DNA of 18,579 bases from Clostridia bacterium (lineage in GTDB: Bacteria; Bacillota_A; Clostridia; Oscillospirales; CAG-272). Every line of letters starts with the position of its first letter. The stretch's first letter is position 1. Under the pieces are notes generated by a model. The model was not told where the DNA came from. It saw only the letters and a list, made by a program, of their open reading frames with translations, and made no database searches. The DNA is taken from NCBI GenBank assembly GCA_017632155.1, contig JAGBRZ010000025.1, positions 1 to 18,579 of the forward strand, read 5' to 3'. The position numbers and the translations under genes are program-made. This document shows positions 1 to 8,400 of the stretch, in pieces.

Positions 1-134
1 CAGATTTAGTTGGTAATATAATCGGTAATATCGGTCAGATTTTTGAATACGCAAAAAGTAATATGAGAAGCGTTGAGAATTATGATGCAATTAAAGAAAT
101 AACAAAGTTGGTTAAAGAGGGATTTGAAGGTTAA
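1..134 (+). CDS. 3' end of an unrecognised gene (partial)
   Basis: An open frame enters from the window edge (first full codon at position 3) and ends at TAA 132-134, giving 43 C-terminal residues that begin DLVGNIIGNIGQIFEYAK and end KLVKEGFEG. The segment looks helical and soluble, with mixed charge and no membrane stretch. The start and most of the protein lie outside the window, so no family can be named. It runs in the same direction as the VOC remnant and the Nudix gene that follow. The frame is plausible as coding because it is open from the edge and amphipathic, but it is short. Confidence 0.5.
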   Translation, partial: DLVGNIIGNIGQIFEYAKSNMRSVENYDAIKEITKLVKEGFEG

Positions 135-151
135 GTAAGATAATAGCATGA

Positions 152-289
152 AGTATTATTTGTAAAATTAAAGAAGGAAGCAAAACGATATACGAAATGG
201 AAGCTACGCCGTATAGTTCATGTCGTGTTGTTTTTGTTGATAAGTTTGGAATACGCTGGGGAATTATGACTGAGCAAACAGAGAGATAA
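152..289 (+). pseudogene. C-terminal remnant of a VOC/PhnB-like (glyoxalase-fold) protein
   Basis: This frame is open only from just after an in-frame TGA (149-151) to TAA 287-289 and has no start codon with a ribosome binding site. Its 45 residues contain YEMEATPYSSCRVVFVDKFG followed by IRWGIMTEQ. A late 'xxxDKFGxxW' strand followed by a hydrophobic end is typical of the last beta-strands of PhnB-like VOC proteins, which are normally about 130-150 residues long. Roughly the first two thirds of such a protein are missing. I read it as a decayed or truncated gene left by rearrangement. It could be noncoding sequence with chance similarity, but the DKFGIRWG stretch makes that less likely. Confidence 0.5.
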
Positions 290-308
290 ATTAGAATTTA
301 TACAGATG

Positions 309-315
309 AAGGAGG
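309..315 (+). promoter_or_regulatory. Shine-Dalgarno site that fixes the Nudix start
   Basis: AAGGAGG lies 8 nt before ATG 324. An earlier in-frame ATG at 306 overlaps this site and has no ribosome binding site of its own, so 324 is the better start. Confidence 0.8.
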
Positions 316-323
316 TATTTATT

Positions 324-806
324 ATGGGGTTTCCTACACACATCGTTGCCGCTGCGGGTTATGTTTTTGACGCAAAAGGGAACATCTTAATCATTAAAAC
401 TCTTAATCGTGGTTATGATGCTACAGGCGGTCAGATTGAAGAGGGAGAAGATTTGGAAGCAGGTGTTTTACGAGAAATTATGGAGGAAAGCGGTATTAAG
501 GCCAAGATAAAATGTCTTTGTGGGGTGTACTCTAATGTAGGGAAATATACATTCTATGATGGTGTTACACCTGTTCCTACGAAGGTTATGTTTGATTTTA
601 TCTGTGAGTACGAAAGTGGAGAATGTTGTACATCTGAAGAATCGAGCGAAGTCATCTGGGTGCCTAAGGAGAAGGTGTTGGATTACATCAGTTTTCCTGT
701 TCTGCGTTATCGTTTTGAGAAAATGTTAAACTTTAATGGAAAAGTTACTTACGCCTCCTTTGTTACTAGGCCAGAATTTCAAGTATTAACAGAACGACAT
801 ATTTAG
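324..806 (+). CDS. Nudix hydrolase
   Basis: This is a soluble 160-residue protein with a complete Nudix box at residues 36-58: G36, E42, R50-E51-I52, E54-E55, G57-I58, matching Gx5Ex7REUxEExGU. The Glu pair binds the Mg2+ needed to hydrolyse a nucleoside diphosphate linked to another group (family knowledge). The substrate cannot be told from sequence. Length is normal for a single-domain Nudix enzyme. The start at 324 follows AAGGAGG by 8 nt. The C-terminus (residues about 140-160, ending TERHI) lies beyond the usual fold and may be subfamily specific. The gene lies 34 nt after the VOC remnant and 207 nt before an HD-domain gene on the same strand. A shared role in clearing modified nucleotides is possible but only inferred. 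Confidence 0.9.
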   Translation: MGFPTHIVAAAGYVFDAKGNILIIKTLNRGYDATGGQIEEGEDLEAGVLREIMEESGIKAKIKCLCGVYSNVGKYTFYDGVTPVPTKVMFDFICEYESGECCTSEESSEVIWVPKEKVLDYISFPVLRYRFEKMLNFNGKVTYASFVTRPEFQVLTERHI

Positions 807-814
807 TTCTTTAT

Positions 815-927
815 ACAAATTCCAATTTGTCGAACACTCGAAACTTTCAGTTTGTCGAAGCGACAAATCCGAATTTTACGGACGAGTGGATATTGTAGAT
901 TTATAAGTAGACAAACTTGAAGTTTGT
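815..927. repeat. Cluster of inverted repeats in the Nudix-HD intergenic region
   Basis: Several perfect inverted repeats are packed here: ACAAATT-cc-AATTTGT (815-830), TTTGTCG-aag-CGACAAA (851-867), TCCG/CGGA (868-871 and 879-882) and ACAAACTT-g-AAGTTTGT (911-927). CACTCG (835-840) pairs with CGAGTG (883-888), enclosing the two middle hairpins, so an RNA could fold as a closed multi-branch structure. TTTGTCGAA also occurs twice directly (826-834, 851-859). None of the hairpins is followed by a T-run, so they are not canonical terminators. The cluster could be a structured leader for the HD gene, a small RNA, or a mobile intergenic repeat. Confidence 0.6.
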
Positions 928-969
928 AATGTGAGAGTAGATTCTAGGAGATCGTTATCAAATTATAAA

Positions 970-990
970 TATTTAATCTTTGATTAAATA
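970..990 (+). promoter_or_regulatory. 9-bp hairpin or operator just upstream of the HD gene
   Basis: TATTTAATC-ttt-GATTAAATA is a perfect 9-bp inverted repeat with a 3-nt loop, ending 9 nt before the GGGAG ribosome binding site of the gene at 1014. It could be a dyad bound by a repressor or a leader hairpin near the ribosome binding site. I see no convincing -35/-10 pair next to it. Confidence 0.45.
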
Positions 991-1013
991 ATGATACAAG
1001 GGAGAAAGAGAGT

Positions 1014-1676
1014 ATGAGTGATTACAACAAGGATTTGGTAGCTAAGGCGGAGACTTTCTTAAAAGCAAAATTTGATGAGAGTGAATATTTGAGCATGCAT
1101 CCTGAGAGCAAGGAGTATCGTTTGCAACATTCTTACCGCGTTGCAAACATAGGTAAAAAAATTGCAGAGGAGGAAGGCTTTGATGTGGCGGAAACTGTGG
1201 TGGCTTGTCTTTTACATGATGTAGCCTATTGTCTGACCTTTGATAGTGAAGAAAATAGATGGGAAAACCATGGAAGAAACGGTGCCCGCATGGTACGCGA
1301 ATTATTGGAAAGTACCGATTTGGCATCGGATCGCATCAATGCTATTTGCTATGGCATTGCAATCCATGCAGATGGCAGGGCAGATTTCAAAGGCGAAAGA
1401 ACTCCTTTTGCAGAGACAGTAGCTAATGCGGACAATATTGACCGCTATGATGCGTACAGAATTTACGAACGTCTTCAGTACAAAAAGTTCAGCGAGTTGC
1501 CTTTTGATGAGAAAGAGCAGTTGGTGGAAGATACATTGAAGCAATTGAAAGAGCTTCGCGAGATGACGCTTGGAACCAAGACTGCAGAGACTATTTGGAA
1601 AGAGCGAGTAGATTACAACATTAGCTTTTATGAGAAGTTGAAAGCACAGCTGGAAAACAGTTTGAGCGTGTGTTAA
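1014..1676 (+). CDS. HD-domain phosphohydrolase
   Basis: This is a 220-residue soluble protein of the HD superfamily of metal-dependent phosphohydrolases. The pattern is complete: H39 (QHSYRV), H68-D69 (LLHDVAY), further likely metal ligands H86 (NHGRNGARM) and H118 (IHADGRA), and D140 in NADNIDRYD. H...HD...D is the catalytic metal signature. The extra histidines suggest a two-metal site as in other small HD hydrolases (inference). The substrate is probably a nucleotide or phosphate monoester but cannot be specified. The C-terminal 70 residues are helical and charged. The start follows GGGAG with 9 nt spacing. A dense set of inverted repeats lies upstream, and the gene converges on the P-loop kinase-like gene 66 nt downstream. 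Confidence 0.9.
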   Translation: MSDYNKDLVAKAETFLKAKFDESEYLSMHPESKEYRLQHSYRVANIGKKIAEEEGFDVAETVVACLLHDVAYCLTFDSEENRWENHGRNGARMVRELLESTDLASDRINAICYGIAIHADGRADFKGERTPFAETVANADNIDRYDAYRIYERLQYKKFSELPFDEKEQLVEDTLKQLKELREMTLGTKTAETIWKERVDYNISFYEKLKAQLENSLSVC

Positions 1677-1705
1677 TCCGGAGAGTTAAGGCAATGCATT
1701 TCAAG

Positions 1706-1725
1706 TTGTAAAGGACATTTTACAA
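1706..1725. other. Weak hairpin between convergent genes
   Basis: TTGTAAA (1706-1712) and TTTACAA (1719-1725) form a 7-bp AT-rich stem with a 6-nt loop in the gap between the HD gene and the convergent kinase-like gene. No T-run follows on either strand, so it is at best a weak bidirectional terminator. Confidence 0.3.
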
Positions 1726-1742
1726 GAGTTGAGATAACAATT

Positions 1743-2234
1743 CTATTTTCTTTCTAATGTATACCAACCATCTATTTCATCTTTAGAAGGTGCTTCCCAC
1801 ATGGACAATAATTTTCCCATAAGACCTTCATCCAGATAATAATCTGAACCACCTTCGTCATTTAATACCCTACAGTTTCGTTCTTCAATATTTTTATTCC
1901 ATGTTTGGTCATTAACATCAATGTAATGCCATTCACACTGAACGTTCTGAGAGCGACAAAACTCGGTTAAGCTTCTTCTGTTTTCTAAGCTCCAAAACCC
2001 CCAATCTAAAATCACAGTACAACCTATATTTACCAATTCCACCGATTTTTTCTTAAAATAGTTCCAAATTCTTAACGCCATTTCGTCGTGTTTCTCACCC
2101 AAATCATTATCAAACAAATCCTTTGTTAATTCATCGCATGATAAAATAACTGCTTTCTCTTTTTCTTTTATTTGATTTGCGTAATAGGTTTTTCCGCAAC
2201 ATATTTTCCCACAGATTGCTATTATCTTTGCCAT
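1743..2234 (-). CDS. AAA_33-like P-loop ATPase / small-molecule kinase-like protein
   Basis: This is a 163-residue protein with an N-terminal Walker A loop, G9-KICC-G14-K15-T16, followed by S32-C-D34 (a 'SxD' site where zeta-toxin and AAA_33 kinases place the catalytic Asp) and VILDWGFW at residues 74-81. WHYIDV and NIEERN in the second half fit the lid and adenine-binding parts of this family. Together they suggest an ATP-dependent phosphotransferase acting on a small molecule, with unknown substrate. I chose the second of two nearby in-frame ATGs: AAGGAG is only 2 nt from the ATG at 2240 but 8 nt from the ATG at 2234. A consensus promoter lies at 2282-2310, so the gene is transcribed on its own. 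It is clearly more AT-rich than the operon to its right. Confidence 0.85.
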   Translation of the reverse strand: MAKIIAICGKICCGKTYYANQIKEKEKAVILSCDELTKDLFDNDLGEKHDEMALRIWNYFKKKSVELVNIGCTVILDWGFWSLENRRSLTEFCRSQNVQCEWHYIDVNDQTWNKNIEERNCRVLNDEGGSDYYLDEGLMGKLLSMWEAPSKDEIDGWYTLERK

Positions 2235-2281
2235 AAGCATTTCTCCTTGTCTTATATAAATTCTTATTTATCGGTGAGTTT

Positions 2282-2310
2282 ATTATATCATAAAAATGTG
2301 AAATTTTCAA
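2282..2310 (-). promoter_or_regulatory. Sigma-A type promoter of the P-loop gene
   Basis: On the - strand TTGAAA (2305-2310) and TATAAT (2282-2287) are separated by exactly 17 nt, a nearly perfect housekeeping promoter. Transcription would begin near 2275, leaving a leader of about 40 nt before ATG 2234. The -35 region overlaps one arm of an 8-bp inverted repeat, GTGAAATT (2298-2305) and AATTTCAC (2338-2345), which might serve as an operator. Confidence 0.8.
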
Positions 2311-2353
2311 TCAGTTCTGAATTATATCTTCACTTTCAATTTCACTTATGTAA

Positions 2354-2377
2354 GGCAACAGTACAATGTCTGTTGCC
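2354..2377 (-). terminator. Hairpin downstream of the large operon
   Basis: GGCAACAG (2354-2361) and CTGTTGCC (2370-2377) form an 8-bp GC-containing stem with an 8-nt loop, starting 34 nt after the stop of the 3518-residue protein. No U-rich tract follows on the - strand (the next bases read TTACATAAG), so it may act as a transcript end or RNA-stabilising hairpin rather than a classical intrinsic terminator. Confidence 0.4.
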
Positions 2378-2410
2378 CGCACGTCTTATTTTCACCGTGC
2401 AATCTGACCG

Positions 2411-5400
2411 TTATCTGTCGTTACGATCAGACCTTGTTCTGCTGTTCTCGTCGCGCTCATCCTCGCTCTGCTCCTCTGCGCCGTCAACGATCTCATTCTC
2501 TCGTCGATCCATATTCAGCTCGGCATTGAGTTCTGCAAGTCGCTTGCATTTCTCCTCAAGCTCTGCTTCTCTTGCAAAGGGTTTAGCAATTTCCGCCTTC
2601 GCGTTCTCGACCTGCTTATGCAGTTCTTCAAGCTGAAGCTCACAACCCTGCTTTCGCTTTTCAAAGGCTTCAATAGCGTTGTCAAGACGGGTAATGATAC
2701 CGTTTGCATCTTGTCCGAGTGGAACTTTGTGAAAGAGTTTGCCCTTCAAATTGATAAAAAACTCTCTACTCAAGGTATCAAATCCAATCTCCATTTTGAA
2801 GCCGCGATACTCACCGAGAGGTCTTTCGTCGGGCGAGTTGATACGCTCACAAACAGCGAGGATCGCCTTACCCGCTTCTGCCTTTTCGGTATAGGTCGTA
2901 CCCATAACTTCCATCGGGGAGAATCCGTTTTCATTCGAAAACGTGGAGTTCTTTGCGGTTTCCATATCCTCGATCAAGCACTTAATTCTCTCCTCTTGGT
3001 CGGCAATATTCCTCGGGAACTTCTTGATAAGAGCATCCTCAAGGCTGTACCTCTGACTCAAGTGATCTGCCTTTTGAAGCTTCAGTTTTGCAACGTCGGC
3101 ATCAAGCTGCATCTTCTCCATAATCTTCGGATTGCCACTCGCGAGAGCTTTGATCTCCGCATAGGATAGGGCGGTCTCGTCCACGTCCTCGGCACTTCTC
3201 ACGGGGGATTTGCTCGTCATAATCTGCGAAATAAACTTCTGTTTGCTCTCAAGAAGCTGATAGGAATAGGCATCGAAGGTTCCCTCCGTAACGTAACGGT
3301 AAAGGTCAACCTCGGGGTTAGTGTTACCTTGTCGCACGATTCGACCTGCCCTCTGTTCAAGGTCAGCGGGTCTCCACGGAACGTCAAGGTCGTGAAGTGC
3401 AATGAGTCTCTGCTGAACGTTCGTGCCGGCTCCCATCTTGAAGGTGGAACCCATAAGCACTCTGACTTGTCCTCTCCGCACCTTTGCAAAGAGTTCTTTC
3501 TTCTTTGTGTCGGTATCTGCCGCGTGAATGAAAGCGATCTCCTCGGGCGGTATTCCGCGCTCAATGAGTTTGTTTCTGATGTCATCATAAACATTGAAGC
3601 TGCCGTCATCCTTTGGCGTGGAAAGGTCGCAGAATACAAGCTGTGCTGCTTTCTTGTCCGCGTACTTTTCCCAAATCTCGTAGACGTTCTGAACGCAAGT
3701 GTTGACCTTACTACCATCGTAATCTCCGAGACCAATATCGACAAGTCGCTGATCAAGTGCAGCCTTTCGTCCGTCGTTGGTGATGAGAAGCATATTGTCC
3801 TCTGTTGAGCTTACCATACGGTTGTGAACCCTTTCGGCTCTCTCCGCAAAGGACTCAACGAGTTCTTTTTGCTCCTCACTTGCTTCGACCTTGACGATGT
3901 GGTAGTGTGCTTCAGGCACGGGAAGCTTGAGCATATCTGCGGTCTGAATGTCCGCTGTCTGCTTAAACATTGCCATCAGCTCGGGGATGTTGAAGAACTT
4001 TGCAAAGCGTGTCTTTGCTCGGTATCCGCTACCGTCGGGTGCAAGCTCGATTGCCGTTACCGTCTCACCAAATGTCGATGCCCAAGCATCAAAGTTGAGA
4101 AGTCCGCGCAACTGAAGCTCATCGTACTGAAGGTATTTCTGCATCGTGTAAAGCTCTACCATCGTGTTGGAGATAGGCGTACCCGTTGCAAACACACATC
4201 CCTTTCCTCCTGTCAGTTCGTCAAGATAACGACACTTCATATAGAGGTCGGAGGATTTCTGTGCTTCGGTCTGTGAGATACCTGCTACGTTTCGCATCTT
4301 GGTATATGCCGCGAGGTTCTTATAAAAGTGTGCCTCGTCCACAAACAGACGGTCAACGCCAAGCTCCTCAAAGGTCACGACGTCATCCTTTCGGCTTTGG
4401 TCATTAAGCTTTGCAAGTTTGGTCTCGATCTGCTTTCTTGCTTTGGCAAGCTGCTTGACGGTTACTCTGTCACCTCTTGATGCTTGGATCTCCTCTATAC
4501 TTTGCAATATTTGGTCACGCTCATTGTTAAGCGTTTCGATCTGTCTCTCAAGGGACATCGGGATCTTTTCAAACTGTGAGTGACCGATGATAACCGCATC
4601 GTAATCACCCGTTGCAATTCTCGCGCAAAACTTCTTACGGTTCTTGGTTTCAAAGTCCTTTTTGGTAGCGACAAGGATATTGGCACTCGGATAGAGCTGC
4701 AAATATTCACTTGCCCACTGTTCAATAAGATGGTTGGGAACAACAAACATACTCTTGTTACAGAGTCCGAGTCTCTTGCTCTCCTGCGCCGCCGCAACCA
4801 TCGTAAAGGTCTTACCTGCTCCAACAACGTGTGCAAGCAAAGAGTTACCGCCGTACATAATTCTTGCCACGGCATCGCTCTGATGCTTTCTCAAGGTGAT
4901 CTCGGGATTCATACCAAAGAACTTGATGTGGCTACCGTCAAACTCTCGGGGGCGAAGGCTGTTGAAACGCTCGTTATAGAGCTTACAAAGTCTCTCGCGC
5001 CTTGCCGGGTCTTTCCATATCCACTCGTCAAACGCTCTCTTGATCTGCTCCTGCTTACCTTGTGCGATTGCGGTCTCCTTCTTGTTGAGAACTTGTTTTT
5101 TGTTTCCGTTCTCGTCAATCGGGTAATCAAAGATACGCACGTCCTTGAGGTTCAAGCTCTCCTCGATGATCTCATAACCGTTGATTCGATGAGTACCGTA
5201 AGTTGTTGCCGCCTTGACGTTTCCTCTGTCTCTCGTCTTATTGGTTATGACCCATTGTGAGGTCTGCGGAATGAATTTGACCTCAATAAGCCTTCTCATA
5301 TAGAAAGGTGTACCGAGCAATTCGTGTACGAAATCTTGAATATCCTCTTGAGGTATACAAGTTGAGCCAAGTCTTACACCGATCTCGGCAGCACTCAGAT

Positions 5401-8400
5401 CTTCGGGCTGTACCTTCTCAAGTGCTTCTACGTTATCCGCAAATTCGGGGTCTGCTTCGGCTTTCCATTTGGCTTCCTTGAGCTTTTCTCGCACGTTACC
5501 CGAAAGGTATTCGTCAGCCATAAGGTAAGGTCTTGCACCGATCTTTTCACCGTGCTCGGGGTTACGGAAGATAACACCCTTGAGGTCGGAGAACAACTCC
5601 TCCTCGCTCTTGCCCGTCAGTTCGCTCATATACTCCATATCCACCATAGCTCGCTCACCCATAGAGAGTGCAAGAGCTTCGCTTGCCGTGTCCACTCGGT
5701 CAACCGTGACCTGCGGTTTGATGGTTCGCTTGGTGAACATATCCGCCTTTGCTTTGAGTTCCTTGTTTTCATCAAGTATCTCAAGAGAACAAAGGAGGAA
5801 GTAGGAGTTATCGTCACTGAACACCATCGCGTTTCCTCGGCTATTGATAAGTCCGTACTTTGCAGTAAACTCATCATACTGCTTATTGAGTTTCGCTTGG
5901 AGTTCTTTGATCTCGCTCTCGGGGTAATCCTCAAGCTGCGCTTCGATCAGAGCCTTCACCGTATCTCGGATACCGATCATACCCTTGATACGGTTCTCAC
6001 CCGTTACCGAAGTCTCCACGGGGTTCATCACGCTGTTCTGTCGGTAGTAAACCTTTCCGTCTACAATCGTAAAGGAAAAGTTCTTCACGGTCGGGTCTGC
6101 GGGAATGGATTTGTCCTCTGTTCCCTCTGTCAGTTCGTCAAGCTCAACCTCGCTGATCTCTGCGTGGATATTGCTGATTGCTTCTGTCAAAAGCTCTCCG
6201 AGATCTTCGTCCTCATAAGGCTTGCAGGTGGGTTCGGGTCCATAGGGACCGGAACGCATCACTACCTCACCGAGCACCATATCGGGGTGGTCGATAAAGT
6301 ATTGGTTCATCTTGATTCCGTTTTCATCGGTTCCAAGGTGTACCCAATCCTCGTCTCTCTCGATAATTCGGTCTCTCTTTTGGAGGAAGATAATATCCGA
6401 TACGACCTTGTTCGCGCCTGCCCCGTCAAAGGTATTGTTGGGCAAACGGATAGCTCCAAGGAAATCGGCTCTCTGCGAGATATACTTTCTGACAGACGGA
6501 TTCTCTTTGTCAAGAGTACCGCTACTTGTGATGAAAGCGATCACACCACCGGGGCGAACCTTGTCTAAGGTTTTCGCAAAGAAATAATCGTGAATGAGGA
6601 AGTTGTACTTGTCGTACTTCTTGTCAAGAAGCTTGAAATCATTGAACGGCACGTTACCGATTGCAACATCAAAGAAGCTGTCGGGGAAATGAGTTTTCTC
6701 ATATCCGTCGATGGTGATACCGTTCTTCTGATAGAGCTGCCTTGCAATTCTTCCCGAAAGGCTATCAAGCTCAACACCGTACATCTTGGCATCCATACTC
6801 TCGGGGATAAGACCCATAAAGTTACCGACACCGCATGAAGGCTCAAGCACGTTTCCTCTCTTAAATCCCATGTTCTCAAGAGCGCTATACATCGCCTTGA
6901 TAACAACGGGCGGCGTATAAAATGCCGTCAAAGTCGATTCTTTGGCGGCTTCATATTCTTCGGGAGAAAGGGTTGTATAGAGTTCGGTAAACTCCGAGTG
7001 CCAATTATCCTTTGTTTCATCAAAGGCATCGGCAAGACCGCCCCAACCCGAATACTGTGCAAGTATCTCCTGCTCCTCGGGTGTTGCCAATCGGTTATCA
7101 AATTCAAGCTCGTGCAAGAGGTTGATCGCCGCGATGTTCTTTCGGAACTTCTCTTTTGCTCCACCCATTCCGATCTCGTTATCGGTGATGCGGTAGTTGT
7201 GTTTTTCACTGTCGGGTATCTCGGGATGCGTGTTATACACGGGCAAGGTCTTTCTTGGCTTTGCTTCTTCTACAAGCTGCGGAATACCGTTTCCGTATTT
7301 CTCATTGTACTGTTCAATAAGATCATCCGAAACCGAGATCAGCGCATCAAACACAAGGTTGTTCAGCTCGTATTCGATCAGATCGTGAAGTGAGTCATAT
7401 TTGCTTACCTCTACGATGTCATCGGCAAGATATTTCTCGATCTTGAAATCCACAAGGTTTACAACCACTTGGATGGGAATCTCATCATCGGTAATGGTCG
7501 TATAACCAATACCGATGTTTGTCAGATCGGAAAAATCCACCGATTCGGAATTGTACTCCTCGGCACAATAGTCCTCGATGAGCTTCTTTGCAACCTCAAG
7601 CTCGGTCGGTTCCCTGCTCGGTACTTTGACAATATGCGCGCCAGACTTCTCGGCAAGCGCAATAACGTTTTTGAGGGTTTCCTCGTTGATACTGATACCT
7701 TCCACGGGGTCAAGGTTTTCGTCAAGCGCGATAGCATCGTTCAAAAGGAACTCATAGAAGTCCTTTCCTCTCCACTCGTTATCTCCGTCCGTTGCAACGA
7801 TCCCGTCAACGTCGAAATACACTTCCACGTCGTCCATTTTCGTTGCGTGAAGAAATCTTGATACGGCGGTAAGCTCTGCTTCTTCGGCTCTGTCTGCCGC
7901 TATATCCTCGGGGGATCTGTCATCACTGAGCATCGGGTAGCTCGAGAAAAGGACACTGATATTGCCCTTATCCAAATACTTTTCAAACTCATAGCGATCC
8001 ATACTGACAGCTTCTTGCCCGGGTTCACTCGGCATCGTATACCAAACGTCGTGCTCGTCTATGCGCTCGATCTCAAGGTGAACTCCGTCTTTTCCCTCAA
8101 AGGAGGCAAACAACGTGTCACCCTCGTGGTACTCTTTACCGTTTTCGGTAGTAAAGATATTGGCTTCGGCAAAACCGTTAACCCTCTGAAAACCATTGAG
8201 ATCTTTCAAAGCTTCGCTATGCTCGGCATAACGGAAGATTTCACCGTTACTTCCGATGAACTGTCCCGTGACATTATCAAAAATGGCTTGAGTGCCACCC
8301 TCAAACGGCAAACGCCGGAGAGAGAAACGATGGGTAAACTCCCCCTTAAGACGAGGTTTCTCCACCTGCCCAAGTTCCTCCGCAATAGAGATAAGCTCTT

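Noticed and set aside
306..323. ATG 306 as the Nudix start
   Set aside because: It would make the AAGGAGG ribosome binding site part of the coding sequence; ATG 324 has ideal 8-nt spacing.
815..927. CRISPR array or intrinsic terminator
   Set aside because: The repeats are inverted pairs of different sequence and spacing without spacers of equal length, and none is followed by a T-run.
2172..2636. 154-codon frame on + across the 2235-2410 gap
   Set aside because: It overlaps both the start of the kinase-like gene and the end of the giant gene, and its serine-rich translation looks noncoding.
5552..6568. 338-codon open frame on +
   Set aside because: It is the shadow of the methylase-containing part of the giant gene, with no ribosome binding site and no recognisable domain.
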